From contig NC_069363.1 of assembly GCF_021730395.1 (NCBI RefSeq), positions 54,183,001-54,247,000 of the forward strand: a DNA stretch of 64,000 bases, in the 5' to 3' direction. The notes below the pieces were generated by a model. The model had not been told where the DNA came from. It did not search any database and saw nothing but the letters and a program-made list of their open reading frames with translations. The translations under genes and the position numbers were made by a program. The stretch comes from Mercenaria mercenaria. Taxonomy: Eukaryota > Mollusca > Bivalvia > Venerida > Veneridae. This document shows, piece by piece, positions 29,288 through 44,200 of this stretch; position 1 is the first letter of the stretch, and each line of letters opens with the position of its first letter.

Positions 29288-32200
29288 ATGAGTAACATCT
29301 ACATCCAGGAGCCACCTACTAATGGAAAGGTAAAACACAATTTAAAGTAATGTGTATTCAAAAGTTTGTTCTTATATTTTTATATTTTTCTCGATGTCTT
29401 GCATGGTTTAGTCACAGGAAACATAGGGTCAATTCGTTTCACTTATGCGGCATACGCCGTTTCGCCGCGTACAACCGGCTAGGCGTTCGTTTGGCTTGCC
29501 GGCGCTGCCCGGGTCTATCCGGCGTATGCCGATGTGCCCTGGTCTTTCTAGATAGGCTAATCGGCAAATCATATCGTCGCACCACGTAATTTTACGCACA
29601 CCTATTTCGACGCCATTTTTGTTTTGACCTCGTTCTCGATTAACTTGGGGTTTCCGATGACGTAGTTACTCGGTGTAATGACAGAAAACATCATGGTTAA
29701 TTTTACCGATAAAAAGGTTGGAAAGTTCAGGAATTTGAAGATATTTATCAACTTACATTTACCCCATACATGATTTTTAATGTTTCTACTAATGCAAATT
29801 TTCATCCATTTTAAAAACGTCCCTGTGGAAGCTTAGATTAAAAAAGTTACGGGAAATTTTGTTGTACGTCTGCAGCCGACTTTGGTGCTATCAAGGTCAC
29901 ATCACTGCCACGTGACATATGTAATCGCACATTTTATGCACTGTTTTGGAAGGTGTACGCATTATATATCAATGCGATCATTACTACACACTTCGTTTTT
30001 TTTCTCTTTTCAACTAGGCTGCGAACACTGGGTTCATCTAAAGTTTTGTATAAAACAAAATGTGCCAAATTCCTCTGTAAACACTGCAGTCCAGAAAAAT
30101 GAAAGAAAAAAATCAGACAGTGTGTATTAAAAAAGCAAAGTGATTATTTATGTTCTTAGCCCCTTATGTTGATGAATGTTTAAATGTTTTCCCATTTATT
30201 ACTATCATTTGGCCTTTAATATTGATTATCTACTTGCATCTGCCTTTATGTCAAGTTTTATTGCAGCATCCATGACAGTTATGGTGTAGCGCATTACTTA
30301 CAGTGATTGCACAAATATTTAAGCCAATCAAAAGCTTCGTAACAAGTATCATGTAAGATGCGTCGAAATAGGTGTGTTAGAAAAAGTATGGCCGATCACA
30401 CTAGTTGTTGTTTACCATTTGATTTCTGGCAGTCAGTTGTTTAGAATAAGATGTTATTGGTATGATTCAATGCATAAAAGGTTAGTGTACATGCAATATC
30501 TAATAGAATGAAGTATGTTACTGAATGAAAAAGCGCGGCCATGCTGCTTGTTATGTGCGTCGAAACTGGTGAGTCTGGGATATATTTTCGCGATACAAAA
30601 TCGAGTAAACATTTGAAAATTTTTGTTAGTACCAGTAAATGTAGAAACATGCTGCAAGAACTAGTTGCTAACTTATTTGGAAAAGGCCGCAAGAGAAAAT
30701 CATAATAAATTGGAAAATTATTATTATTATTTTTTTTGCACTTTTCGTGGCTGGCGTACGCCGAAACGTTCATTTTATCAATAAACTGGTGAGATTTTTT
30801 TCTTGCCCATGTGACCGGCGTGCCCCGGATTGAGTGAAACGAATTGGCCCATAAGTTAGGAATAACAACGTATCGGCCGCTTGAGCGCTGCGCTATCTAT
30901 CACCATTATAAACCTTACCTGCTTCAATCGGCTGTAGTTTCATTATTCATTAATTAAATTACAATTGTTTAGTTTCATGAAACAGGTCCCAGAAAAGCCA
31001 CAAATTAGATTTATAGCTAAATCTAGTTATATATAGCTAGAAATAGCTATAAAACCAATAAAAGTTGTTCAAAATATGTCAATATCAAATATTAGTTATT
31101 TTCCCATTCAAATGGTTTATGAGACAAAAGACAATCACGAAGAACATTTGCAGTTTTAGTTTCCGTACATGTTGCGAATTTCTGCGATAAGTCTTTTATA
31201 AATTTGTCTAAAACTACGACGATTATCACAAGTGAAAAATTCAGTAATGATTTATCGCAAAATACTGCTGCATTTATTGAAAATGTGACTATAAAGACCT
31301 TAATTTTGTGTTATTGTCTTTCTTCTCGTAAACATTTGGACGCGATTGTGACCATTTTACATTTGATTTTGACATATTTTGCATTATTGTTATTGGTTTT
31401 ATAGCTACTTCTAGCTATATAAAGCTAGATTTAGCTATATAGCTAATTTGTGACTTTTCTGGGACCTGTTAAATAAAGGAAAGATTTATCTTTTCAAATA
31501 TGTAAAAATATCTACCGGTATATATTTTTTAAACTGAGATTGTGTAGTTTTACCTTGTTTAAGCGGTAAATTTCTAGTTTACGAGGAATTCGGCTGCCAT
31601 TTTTGTTTCGAATAGTATCATATGGGAAACAAAAATAGCTGTACACGCATCCTACTATATATAAAATTATTAAAACGAGGCTAATTTCTGTTCATAAGAG
31701 GCCTCCAAAGGGGGTGAATTTTTTTTTTTCGGAAAATTAAAGCAATATTAAAAAAAAATATAACTGAAAATAGGTCTTTTTTGGTGACGAATTGTGGCAT
31801 TGCCTATTGACCGGACCTCCCAGGACCCATTTTTTTTATCGAATTTAATCATTAAAGAAAAAGTTGATAACATAAAAATATATGTTTAACCTTGCGCTTT
31901 TTGCGCCATTGTTTCCAAATACCCCCCTCAGCAGGTGCGCTCTAATGATAAACTTATAAATAAACAAATTACTTCCCTTGACAAATACTCTTCAATTTTC
32001 CGATATGGATTTGCCCTAGTTTTGATATATGAATTTCTGACAATCACCAGGTTTAACTCGTTATAACTTTTTAACAGATAAAGCTATTAAAAAATGGTTT
32101 TCACCATTGTTTCTCTTAAAAATAGACCTCTCTAACAGTATATAGTGTGTGCCATTTATTTAAAAGAAAAGAAATCGTCTGTTATTGCTACATAAGTATT

Positions 32201-35200
32201 TATAATTCTTTAATACCGGGAAAAGTAGATTGCAAATTCGACAGATAATTAATAGCAGAGCTACCGGCGCCGCTTTGCCGTGTTACCTGTATTAAACATC
32301 ATAAAAAAAGTCATTGCTTGAGTATATGACATTCTGCACATCTCTGAGGGCATCCCCCTGTTGTTGTTTTAAATATCTCCCTTTTTAGCTCACCTGAGCA
32401 GGAAGGGGCTGCCACAGCTAAAAATATAAAAACTTCGAATGACATCTCCTCCTAAACCGATGGTCCGATTTTGACATAATTTCACACAAATGGTCCTTAT
32501 GCTACCCTCTACCAAGATTATCCAAATTATACCGATTCGTCAAAAAACATGGCTGCCAGAGGGCGTTGTCTTTTTTCTCTATTCTCTATATGTATATAGA
32601 GGAAACTTAAAAAATCTGCTTGTCTGATTTTAGAATAATTTTACACAAATGGTCCTTGTGTGACCCTCTACCAAGATTGTTCAAATTATTTTGATTCGTC
32701 AAAAAAACATGGCCGCCAGAGGGCGTGGTGTTTTTTCCCTATATGTATATAGTGGAAACTTAAAAAATCTTCTTGTGTGAAACTGCTGGCCCGATTTTTA
32801 AATAATTTTACACAATTGGTCCTTGTGTGACCCTCTACCAATAATGTTCAAATTTTTCTGATTCGTCAAAAAACATGGCTGCCAGGGGGTGTGGTCACTT
32901 TTCTTCTCTGACTCAATAATAGCTAGAGCCTTGATATTTGGTGTGTGATATCAAATTTGTAATGTCTACCATAATTGTTTGAAATAGGTTCAAAAGTGTG
33001 TGTGACATGTATATAATATAGGCTAACAAAGAAGAAACCTAACTCTGTACTTATACAAACACACTTTAAGCCTTGTACACAGGTGAGCGCTTTAGGGTCA
33101 ATGACCCTCTTGTTTCAGACAAAGAGGGATGTCAATTTCTGGAATAAACACTGTAGGCTTTCCTGTTCACATAAAGTCTTGTGTCTCAATGTTGATTTTT
33201 TTATTCATGTCAGTATTCATGGGAAGATGCTCTGATTTGAGATCTTTAAATGTTATAAATGTTACTTTCAGGTTCTCCTTGTAACAACTGTAGGGGATAT
33301 AGATATTGAGCTGTGGTCAAAGGAGGCACCAAAAGCTGCACGGAACTTTGTTCAGCTATGTATGGAAGGCTACTATGATGGTACTATATTCCACAGAGTG
33401 ATACGAGATTTCATTGTTCAGGGAGGTGATCCTACAGGTTCTGGTCATGGCGGAGAGAGTATATATGGCAAGCCATTCAAGGTTAGCTATTCTATTTCAC
33501 TGGACATGATGTATTCATAATACTATAAACCTTCTCACTAGGAAAATAGTTTCCTATTATATAGTGTTAGAATTTCTAGAGAAGGATACTGCCATCATGT
33601 TACACATTGAATTACAAATATAACAGTTAACAGAATCTTTGGCCCAAATAAGGTTCTTTGAACAGTTTCTATTTTTATCAGTTTTGTCTTGAAGATCTTT
33701 ACCAGTTTTTATCATTTATCATTTAATTTGTAGTTCAGTTAAGTATAAGAGCAAATTTGAGCTAGCTAGCCAATACAAAAAAATAGATATATAAGGTAGT
33801 CTTCTTGTTTGTAAAGATTTATCTCTTCGCTGGCTTGTTGTCTTCAGGATGAGTTCCATCAACGGCTTAGATTTGTCCGCAGAGGATTGGTTGCCATGGC
33901 AAATGCTGGGCCCAATGATAATGGGAGCCAGTTTTTCTTTACAATGGGTTCGACTCCTGAGTTGATGAATAAACATACTATTTTTGGAAAGGTAAGAGTA
34001 AAAAATGATTTTTTTCCACTTAATATTTAATTAAGTTGAATTTTTGAGTGATAGGTACAATAAATCACAAATTTCTGGAGCTCACACGAGGGTAAGTAAA
34101 ATGCTCCAGTTTTCCAGGGTTTCATGTGATCCAAAAATAGCAAATAGAAGAAAAATGGCCAAGGGATGGCACAAATTGCTTAAGCTAGCTATTGATGCTG
34201 TAGTGTGCATTGTGCAGTGTTTCATGGTGTATGCATTCATTAAACATTTATGGAAGAATGTTACTTACATTTACAATTACAGGTGTCTGGTAACACAGTT
34301 TACAGTATGCTTGTATGGCAGTTAAATTTACAGGTATCCAGTAACAAGGTCTACAACATTTACAGGTATACAGTCACAGTCTACAAATTTACATTTACAG
34401 TTATCCAGTTACATATTTTACAACATGCTCATATTGCATTTACATTTACAGGTATCCAATTAAATATTCTGCAATATGCTCAAATGTGATTTACATTTAC
34501 AGGTATCCAGTAACACAGTTGACAACATGCTCATATTGCTGATATATTTACAGGTATTCAGTTACACATTCTACAATATACTCATATTGCATTTACATTT
34601 ACAGGAATCCAGTAGCATAGTGAACAACATGCTCAAATTTCATTTTACATTTACAGGAATCCAGTAGCATAGTGAACAAAAAAATTCATTTTACATTTAC
34701 AGGAATCCAGTAGCATAGTGAACAACATGCTCAAATTTCATTTTACATTTACAGGTATCGTGTAGCATAATGAACAACATGCTCAAATTTCATTTTACAT
34801 TTACAGGTATCCAGTAGCATAGTGAACAACATGCTCAAATTTCATTTTACATTTACAGGTATCCAGTAGCATAATGAACAACATGCTCAAATTTCATTTT
34901 ACATTTACAGGTATCCAGTAGCATAATGAACAACATGCTCAAATTTCATTTTACATTTACAGGAATCCAGTAGCATAGTGAACAACAAATTTCATTTTAC
35001 ATTTACAGGAATCCAGTAGCATAGTGAACAACATGCTCAAATTTCATTTTACATTTACAGGTATCCAGTAGCATAGTGAACAACATGCTCAAATTTCATT
35101 TTACATTTACAGGTATCAAGTAACACAATCTCCAACGTATATGTACTCATATTTCATTTACATTAAAATACATCAAGAAACACAGTCTGCAATATGCTCA

Positions 35201-38200
35201 GATTAAATTAACATTTCAGGTATCTGGTAACACAGTCTACAATATGCTTAAGCTGCAGGAGTGTGAGACTGGTCCAGAGGACAGACCTGTTTATCCAAAT
35301 AAAATTCTTAAAACACAGGTATGAAGTCTCCAGTACATAGAAAACAGTTGATTGGCATGGTGTGTGAGGGTCAAATGCTTCAAAACATTTTAATAACAGG
35401 ACCTGGATTATACAAAACAAATTTCAAAATCTAAAACAAGATTCTAAAAACTACTATTAAACAGAATATTTTGCTTTCAACTTTATTGATTCAGAAATCA
35501 TACAGATGGGAAAATGGTCATCAGTAGAGAGAGAAAACTAATATTTCTTTTCCATTATATGAGATTCGTGATTGTTCACCTTGAAATTACTGTGGTTTTT
35601 GTTGTATTTAGTCTTCCAAGCCAAACAAATTTAAACCATTCACCCATTTTTGTCGAGCCCGCTTGCGGATGCGAAGACATAGTTGTCCAAATGGCGGTTC
35701 GGTGTATGTGCGTGCGTGCGTCCATCCGGATTTGTTTGTCCGGACCATAACTTTGACATATATTGAGCAATCTTGTTTATATTTGGCATGAATGTTTACC
35801 CCAGTGAGACGGAGTGTCATGCACAAACCCCAGGTTCCTATCTCAAAGGTCAAGGTCACACTTACTGGTCAAAGGTCCAATTCAAAAATGACTGTCCGGA
35901 GCATTTCTTCTTCATGCATGGAGGGATTTTGATGTAACTTGGCACAATTGTTCACCATCATGAGACAAAGTGTCATGCGCAAGAACCAGTTCCCTAGGTC
36001 TAAGGTCAAGGTTACATTTAGAGGTCAAATGATACAAGAATGACAACTTTGTCCGGAGCATTTCTTCTTCATGCATAGAGAGATTTTGATGTAACTTGGC
36101 ACAAATGTTCACCACCATGAAACAGAGTGTCATGCACAAGAACCAGGTCCCTAGGTCTAAGGTCAAGGTCACACTTAGAGGTCAAAAGTCAGATACAAGA
36201 ATGACTGTCTGGAGCATTTCTTTTTGATGCATAGAGGGATTTTGATGTAACTTGGCACAATTGTTCATCATCATGAGACGGAGTGTCATGCGCAAGATCC
36301 TAGAATTACTTCCCTTTGTTGTTACTATAAATAGCTTATATTCGTAACTTTTTTATTACTGGTCGTAGGGAAAAAGCAAGACCACTTTTCTGTAGTACAA
36401 CATGCATGTTACATCCAATTTTCAGGTGAATTTTGACCTATCTCTACTGGTGAGGATTTTTGTGTGGACTTAGAATTTTTTTTTTTTTTTTTTAAAGATT
36501 AACGTCCCTTAGTTGTTACTTTAAATAACTTATATTGTAACGTTTTGCAATCTCTTTTTTATTTGGCATAAATGTTTGCCTCAATGAGACAGGGAGTGTC
36601 AGGTGCAACTCCCAGTCCTTTTGACAGCTGGCAGGCTCGACATGTTTCCCCTGGGCATCTAGTATGATTCAAGTTTCATGTATCAAATTTATTGACAATC
36701 AGCATAGTACATGTCTTTGGTCACATAGAAACAAACATTTGTGGCTAAATACATACGTACCTACCTACCTACGTACCCACCTATACTGCTAAATACATAC
36801 ATACCTACCTACCTACGTACCCACCTATACTGCTAAATACACATGTGACCCACCTGTACTGCTAAATACATACGTACCTACCTACCTATGTACCCACCTA
36901 TACTGCTAAATATCTTTCTGTTGTTGATGTAGAAGAAAACTTCACATTAACACTGTAAGCTTCAAATTTTTTGTTCCAAAAAATAAATAAGTATTTTGTT
37001 TCCCAGTTAAATTTTATTTAGGGGCCTCCGTGGCCGAGTGGTTAGAGTCGTTGACTTCAAACCATTTGCCCCTCATCGATGTGGGTTCGAAACCTCATTT
37101 GGGGCGTAGAATTCTTCACGTGAGGAAGCCATCCAGCTGGCTTACGGAAGGTCGGTGGTTCTACCCAGGTGCCCGCTCGTGATGAAATAGTGCACGGAGG
37201 GGCACCTGGGGTCTTCCTCCACCATTAAAGCTGGAAAGTCGCCATATGACCTAAAATTGTGTCGGTGCGACGTTAAACCCAACAAAATAAATAAATAAAT
37301 TTTATTTATCCAATTTTCTAGGTTTTAGCAAACCCATATGATGACATTGTTCCAAGAGTGGTAAAAAGATCCAAGAAAGATGGTGACTTAGAAAAGAAAT
37401 CAAGGAGCAAATCAAAGGCAACAAAGTATGCTAACATTTCGATCAGCAAAGTTAAAGAAAATAAATATGAGGAAAATATTTAGAGTCATAGGGCACCTGC
37501 TTTATACCAAATAACACATACTGTATAATTTGGTGACATGTCAGATTTCCATTGTACTGTAGAATTGTATGGATTAGTGCAGTTTAAAATTTTACCCATG
37601 TACATGTTGACTCACATTTCATCACGGTTATTTTAACCTTTACCCTTCTAAATTTCTAAAATTGACTGGTCTATCATTCAATTTAGGCAAAACCATTTAT
37701 TATTCGAAAGGGTGATCACTGAAAAATTACTGACTGAATAGTGAACAGTGCAGACCATGTGCATGTGCAGGCTGATCTTGGTCTGCACTGGTTGCAAAGG
37801 CAGAATCACTTGGTGCCAGTAGGCTAAAGGTTAAGAACATGCAATCCTGAATTAAAATCACTCAGTATTTATTAGCTCGACTATTCGAAGAATAGTCTAG
37901 CTATTCTACTCACCCTGGCGTCGGCGTCAGCGTCACACCTTGGTTAAGTTTTTGCATGCAAGTACATACAGCCATCAATTAAAGGCATATAGCTTTGAAA
38001 CTTATTTTATCTTTTTCTAGGTCAATTACCAACCTCTCTGGGTCAAGTCCCATAACTCTGACATGTATTTTGAGCAAATTATGCCCCCTTTTGGACTTAG
38101 AAAATTTTGGTTAAAGTTTTACATGCAAGTTACTATCTCCAAAACTAATGCAGATATTGATTTGAAACTTCACATGTGTCTTCAGGGTTATAAAACTAGT

Positions 38201-41200
38201 TGATAGCAGCAAGTCCCATAACTCTGACCTTCATTTTGGCCAAATTATGCCCCCTTTTGGACTTAGAAAATTCTGGTTAAAGTTTTGCGTGCAAGTACAT
38301 ACAGCTATTTCTAAAAGGCATATAGATTTTAAACTTATTTTTTCTTTTTCTAGATCAATTACCAACCTCACTGGGTCAAGTCCCATAACTCTGACATGTA
38401 TTTTGGGAAAATTATGCCCCCTTTTAGACTTAGAAAATTTTGGTTAAAGTTTTACATGCAAGTTATTATCTCCAAAACTAATGCAGAAATTGATTTGAAA
38501 CTTCACATGTGTCTTTGTGGTTATAAAACTAGTTGATAGCAGCAAGTCCCATAACTCTGACCTTCATTTTGGCCAAATTATGCCCCCTTTTGGACTTCTG
38601 AAATTCTGGTTAAAGTTTTGCGTGCAAGTACATACAGCTATTACTAAAAGGCATATAGATTTGAAACTTATTTTTTTCTTTTTCTAGATCAATTACCAAC
38701 CTCACTGGATCAAGTCCCATAACTCTTACATGTATTTTGAGCAAATTATTCCCCTTTTTGGACTTAGAAAATCCTGGTTAAAGTTTTGCATGCAAGTACA
38801 TATAGCAATTACTAAAAGGCATATAGATTTGAAACTTTTTTTTTCTTTTTCTAGATCAATTACCAACCTCACTGGGTCAAGTCCCATAACTCTGACATGT
38901 ATTTTGGGCAAATTATGCCCCCTTTTGGACTTTGAAAATTCTGGTTAAAGTTTTACATGCGAGTTTCTATCTCCAAAACTAATGCAGATATTGAATTAAA
39001 ACTTCACATGTGCCTTCGGGGTTATAAAACTAGTTGAAAGCAGCAAGTCCCATAACTGATATGCATTTTGGTCAAATTATGCCCCCTTTTGAACTTAAAA
39101 TTCTTTTAATATTTAACCTTTTTGGGTAATATTTTCCTGCTTCTGGGACAATATTTCGAATAGTCGAGCTTGGCAGTCTTACGGACAGCTCTTGTTTAAT
39201 GTTACCTGACTAAAATAATAAATATACAAACAAAACAGAAACTGTCTTTGTTAAATTGCTTTATTTGAATACACACAATGTACTATATTACAGGAATTTT
39301 AAGTTGCTGTCATTTGGAGAAGAGGCAGAAGAAGATGAGGAACAAGTTACCAAAGTTTCTGAGGTAAATGTTGGTTTAAGCTTAAGCCTGCTAAATTTCT
39401 CAAATGGACTGGTCCATCATTGAATTTAGGCAGTACCATTTATTATTTGAGGGGGTGTTCAATGAAAATTTATTGACTGCATAGCAAACAGTGCAGACCA
39501 TGATTAGCCTGCACACTGGTTGCAAAGGCGGAATCACTTGCCGCCAGCAGGCTAAAGGTTAATATTTTGTGTTTATGGACATGACATCAGCAAGATGTTG
39601 CAGCATTTTCTGATTTACTACTTCATCTGACAGCCTGGACATTGGTTCAGATATAGTTGGTCAAAATGCAAGACACTGTTATACATGTACATAATTATGT
39701 TCAGCAGCAAGTCCAGTGGATCTTACAGTGTAAACATAATGATATAACAGAATGTTAGTGTTTTCCCACATAAACTTATCCTAAATGAGATTGGATTTAA
39801 AAGTTGTTGTAGGCTTTATATAGGTATGACGGTAGAAGTATGCTTATTTTTTCTGTTTTGTGTATAGGGTTGGAAAGGTAAAGGCAAGAGCAGTCATGAG
39901 CTGACCAATGATCCACGACTGAGTTCAGTACCAGCTGTAGATATCAGCCCTGAAAAAACAGAGAAGCGGAAAGCTGATTCCTCAGACATTGTAACTACAG
40001 TCAAACATTGTTAACTCGAACTCGGATAATTTGTACACCACACTTCTCTCGAACTCATCATTGGGTCCCGGAAAAATCACTGTATAATGAATTTTGTTAT
40101 AACTTGAACAACCGATCACTCAAACAAATTTTGCTGGTCCTGTCGAGTTCGAGTTAACGATTTTCAACTGTATACATTTATAATGATATTTCTGATTCAA
40201 CATTGTCAAACTGAGGTTATTTTATTTGAAAATTGAGAAAAAAATCTGCTTAAAGGCACTGAGTTAACAGTTCTTAAAGTATATATTTTGAAGACTTAAC
40301 AAAAGGAGCAGTACTTAGTTGGAAGGAGTTCATTAATTGTTTGGTGTGAGCTATGGTTATAAAATCAGAACTGAAGTTTTTCAGGGGATATAAACATTGA
40401 ATTACATTTTGCAGGCAGAGGCCCTGTGATTTAACATATATATTTTATAATTAATTTGACATAAATGATCCAGGCTGACTCTTTACCAAGACCCTTTAAA
40501 TTGTTCCAATTGGCAGTAAGAGACCATGGTTTCGTTCCCCTATATGCATTAAGTAGAAACTTCTTAAATCTTGTCAGAAACTGCTTAATATATATTGAGG
40601 TTGTAATGCTACAGGATTCAGAAGAGGAAAAGGAGAAAGAGGAAAGGAGAGAAAGTATAAAAAAGAAATTAAAGAAAGAACCTCCAGAGAAAAACATTAA
40701 TGTAAAACAAAATAAACATTCACCAGACAGTGTATCAAACAAGCAGCCAGCGACAGTTCAGTCCGAGCCAGCAGTCAAAGCAGCAGCACCAAGAAAAAGT
40801 AGTCCTCCCACTAGCAAACCTACACCAACAAGCAAGACAATTCCAGTAGAGAAACCATCTAACAGAAGGTAATGTTTTAAAAGTACTATTTCTCTGTTAT
40901 GATGAAAAGTTTTAATTCCTCATTTACAATGTATTATATATACTGCATGGTTTGATAAAAAAGAATTTCTGATGTTTAGAAATACAGTGAAACACCGCTC
41001 GCTCGAGCATCGATGACTCGAGCACCCAGGCTCACTCGAGCAATTCATGTGGTCCCGGCCGATTTCCTTCTATTTTCTATGTGATATCACCATGGCTGGG
41101 TTGAGCATCGATAACTCGATTGCTCAAGCATGACACCTGGTCCCTGTGTATTAATTTACTCTTTGTTGCTTCTGGCTAACTCGGGCAGAGGTGTCAAAAT

Positions 41201-44200
41201 TGTTCACACCTTCGGCGGTCAGAATGTATCGGTTAATTAAACATTTTCACACACCGTGAGAATTGCGTAGTCTATTCCCAGACTATCTTAAATGTTTGTT
41301 TTTCGGTATATTTGACATTATGATGAGATTAATTATTGATAAAAGCTTAAAGAAAAGTTTTATTGATCAAATATCGATTAATTACTGATAACTCAAAGCA
41401 TCTTTTCTACGGGATCGAAATCTTAGTAACTTAATCAGCGGTTGTTTGAATGCAAAAGAAGGAAATAATGTAGCCGTTTCATAAAATTGAGAAGATAATT
41501 ATGATATGCATTTGTTGATGAATAATTTTTAAAAAAAATCTTAGTTGTTTCATCGCATATGCCATTTACAAATAACATATTGAAACGTCTATTAATAGGT
41601 AACGTTTGTGAAACGTTTGTTTTCGAAAATGTCACAAGTATGTTATTATTACGCATCACCGTTTACTCAGCAAACTGTCCCGGTGACCGTAAAACAAACT
41701 TTAGTTTTCTTCGTATGTTGGTCAATGTTTGTGTCGCTCGAAACCATGGATAACTCGAGCATTTTGATCATCCCCTTGCGACCTCGAGCGAGCGCTGTTT
41801 TACTGTAATAACAAGAGGGCCATAATGGCTATATCGCTCACCTGTTATCATTGCACTTAAGGACAAGAAGGTCAAAAAATCATTATCAAGATCAACAACA
41901 AAGAGAAGAAATTTAACCAAAAAGAAAAAAAAACATCTTACAAGGTACAGATATGTCAAAATACACCTAAAAATTGGAGGCACCATCCATGTTGTACCAC
42001 AGAAAAGTGGTCTCGGTTTTTCCCTACGGCCAATAATAAAAAAGTTACTAAATAAGCTATTTATAGTAACATAAAAGGGAAGTAATTAAAAAAAAAAATA
42101 TTGTAAGTGAACAAAAGAAGGATCTGCCAAATAAAAACAAGAGCACTGCAATGCAACGCAAATGCAGAGCAATATACACACAAAACAAAGTCATATGACC
42201 TTTGACCCCTAAGTGTGACCTTGACCTTAAAGTGAGCCATCCGAAACATGCGCTCTGCACGTTGTTTCGATGAGGTGAACATTTGTGTCAGGTTTCTTTG
42301 AAATCCTTCAAGGGGTTCAAGAGTTACAGAGCGGAAGGGAAATTGCTAACCAACAGACTGACAGACGGACATCGTGGCGATAACATAATACGTCCCTTTG
42401 GGCGTATAAAAAGGAATCGAGATCTTATGGTGATACAAGTTGTGTGCAAGTTTGGTTAAAATCAAATCATAAATGAAACTGCTATTTTGCAGACAAGGTC
42501 AAAATAGCCAATTTTGGCCCTTTCAGGGGCCATAACTCTGGAACCCATTATGGGATCTGGCCGGTTCAAGAAAGGAACCACAGTCTTATGGTGATACAAG
42601 TTTTATGCAAGTTTGATTAAATTCAAATTATAAATGAAGCTGCTATTGTGCAGACAAAGTCAAAATAGCTAATTCTGGCCCTATCAGGGGCCATAACTCT
42701 GGAACCCATAATGGAATCTGGCCAGTTCAAGAAAGGAACCAAGATCTTGTGGTGATACAAGTTGTGTGCAAGTTTGGTTAAATTCAAATCATAAATGAAG
42801 CTGCTATTGTGCAGACAAAGTCAGAATAACTAATTTTGGCCTTTTCAGGGGCCATAACTCTGGAACCCATTATGGGATCTGGCTGGTTCAAAAAAAAAGG
42901 AACCGAGATCTTATGGTGACACAAGTTTTGTGCAAGTTTGATGTAATTCAAATCATAAATGAAGCTGCTATTGGCAGACAAGGTCAAAATAGCTAATTCT
43001 GGCTCTTTCAGGGGCCATAACTCTGGAACCCATAATGGAATCTGGCCAGTTCAAGAAAGGAACCAAGATCTTATGGTGATACAAGTTATGTAGAAGTTTG
43101 GTAAAAATCAAATCATAAATAAAGCTGCTATTGTGCAGACAAGGTCAAAATAGCTAATTTTGGCCCTTTCAGGGGCCATGACTCTGGAACCCATAATGGG
43201 ATCTGGCCAGTTCAAGAAAGGAACCAAGATCTTATGGTGATACAAGTTGTGTGCAAGTTTGGTTAAAATAAAATCATAGATAAAACCACTATCATGCAGA
43301 CAAGAAATTGTTGACGCACGTACAGACGACGGACGAAGGGTGATCACAAAAGCTCACCTTGTCACTATGTGACAGGTGAGCTAAAAAAATTGGAATAAAT
43401 ATTTGTAGCAACATGAGCAAAATGATGATTTTGGTTTTTAGCTCATCTGATTTTTGGAAAAAAAAATGATGAGTTATTGTCACCACTTGATCGGTGTCAG
43501 CGTCGGCATCGACGTTGCCTGGTTAAGTTTTATGTTTAGGTCAGCTTTTCTCCTAAACTATCAAAGGCATTGCTTTGAAACTTGCAACACTTGTTCACCA
43601 TCAATAGCTGACCATGTACAGCAAGGAACATAACTTCATCCTACTTTTTGCAAGAATTATGGCCCCTTTTGGACTTAGAAAATATCAGATTTCTTGGTTA
43701 AGTTTTATGTTTAGGTCAACTTTTCTCCTAAACTATCAAAGCTATTGCTTTGAAACTTGCAACACTTTTTCACCATCATAAGCTGACCCTGTACATCAAG
43801 AAACGTAACTCCATCCTGCTTTTTAGCTTTTGTGATCGACCTGTGTCCGTCGTCCGTCGTCAACAATTTGACTGTTAACACTCTAGAGGTCACCATTTTG
43901 GCCCAATCTTAATGAAACTTGGTCAGAATGTTACCCTCAATAAAATCTTGGACGAGTTCGATATTGGGTCATCTGGAGTCAAAAACTAGGTCACCAGGTC
44001 AAATCAAAGGAAAAGCTTGTTTACACTCTAGAGGTCACAATTTTGGCCCAATCTTAATGAAACTTGGTCAGAATGTTACCCTCAATAAAATCTTGGACGA
44101 GTTCGATATTGGGTCATCTCAGGTCAAAAACTAGGTCACCAGATCGAATCAAAGGAAAAGCTTGTTAACACTCTAGAGGTCACAATTTGGGCCCAATCTT

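Noticed and set aside
34580-35110. Regularly spaced repeats resembling a CRISPR array
   Set aside because: Eukaryotic intron minisatellite; units are contiguous, spacers are not unique, and it derives from an exon boundary.
37021-37105. Possible tRNA gene with A and B boxes
   Set aside because: Acceptor stem does not close properly and it continues into a SINE body with an (AAAT)n tail.
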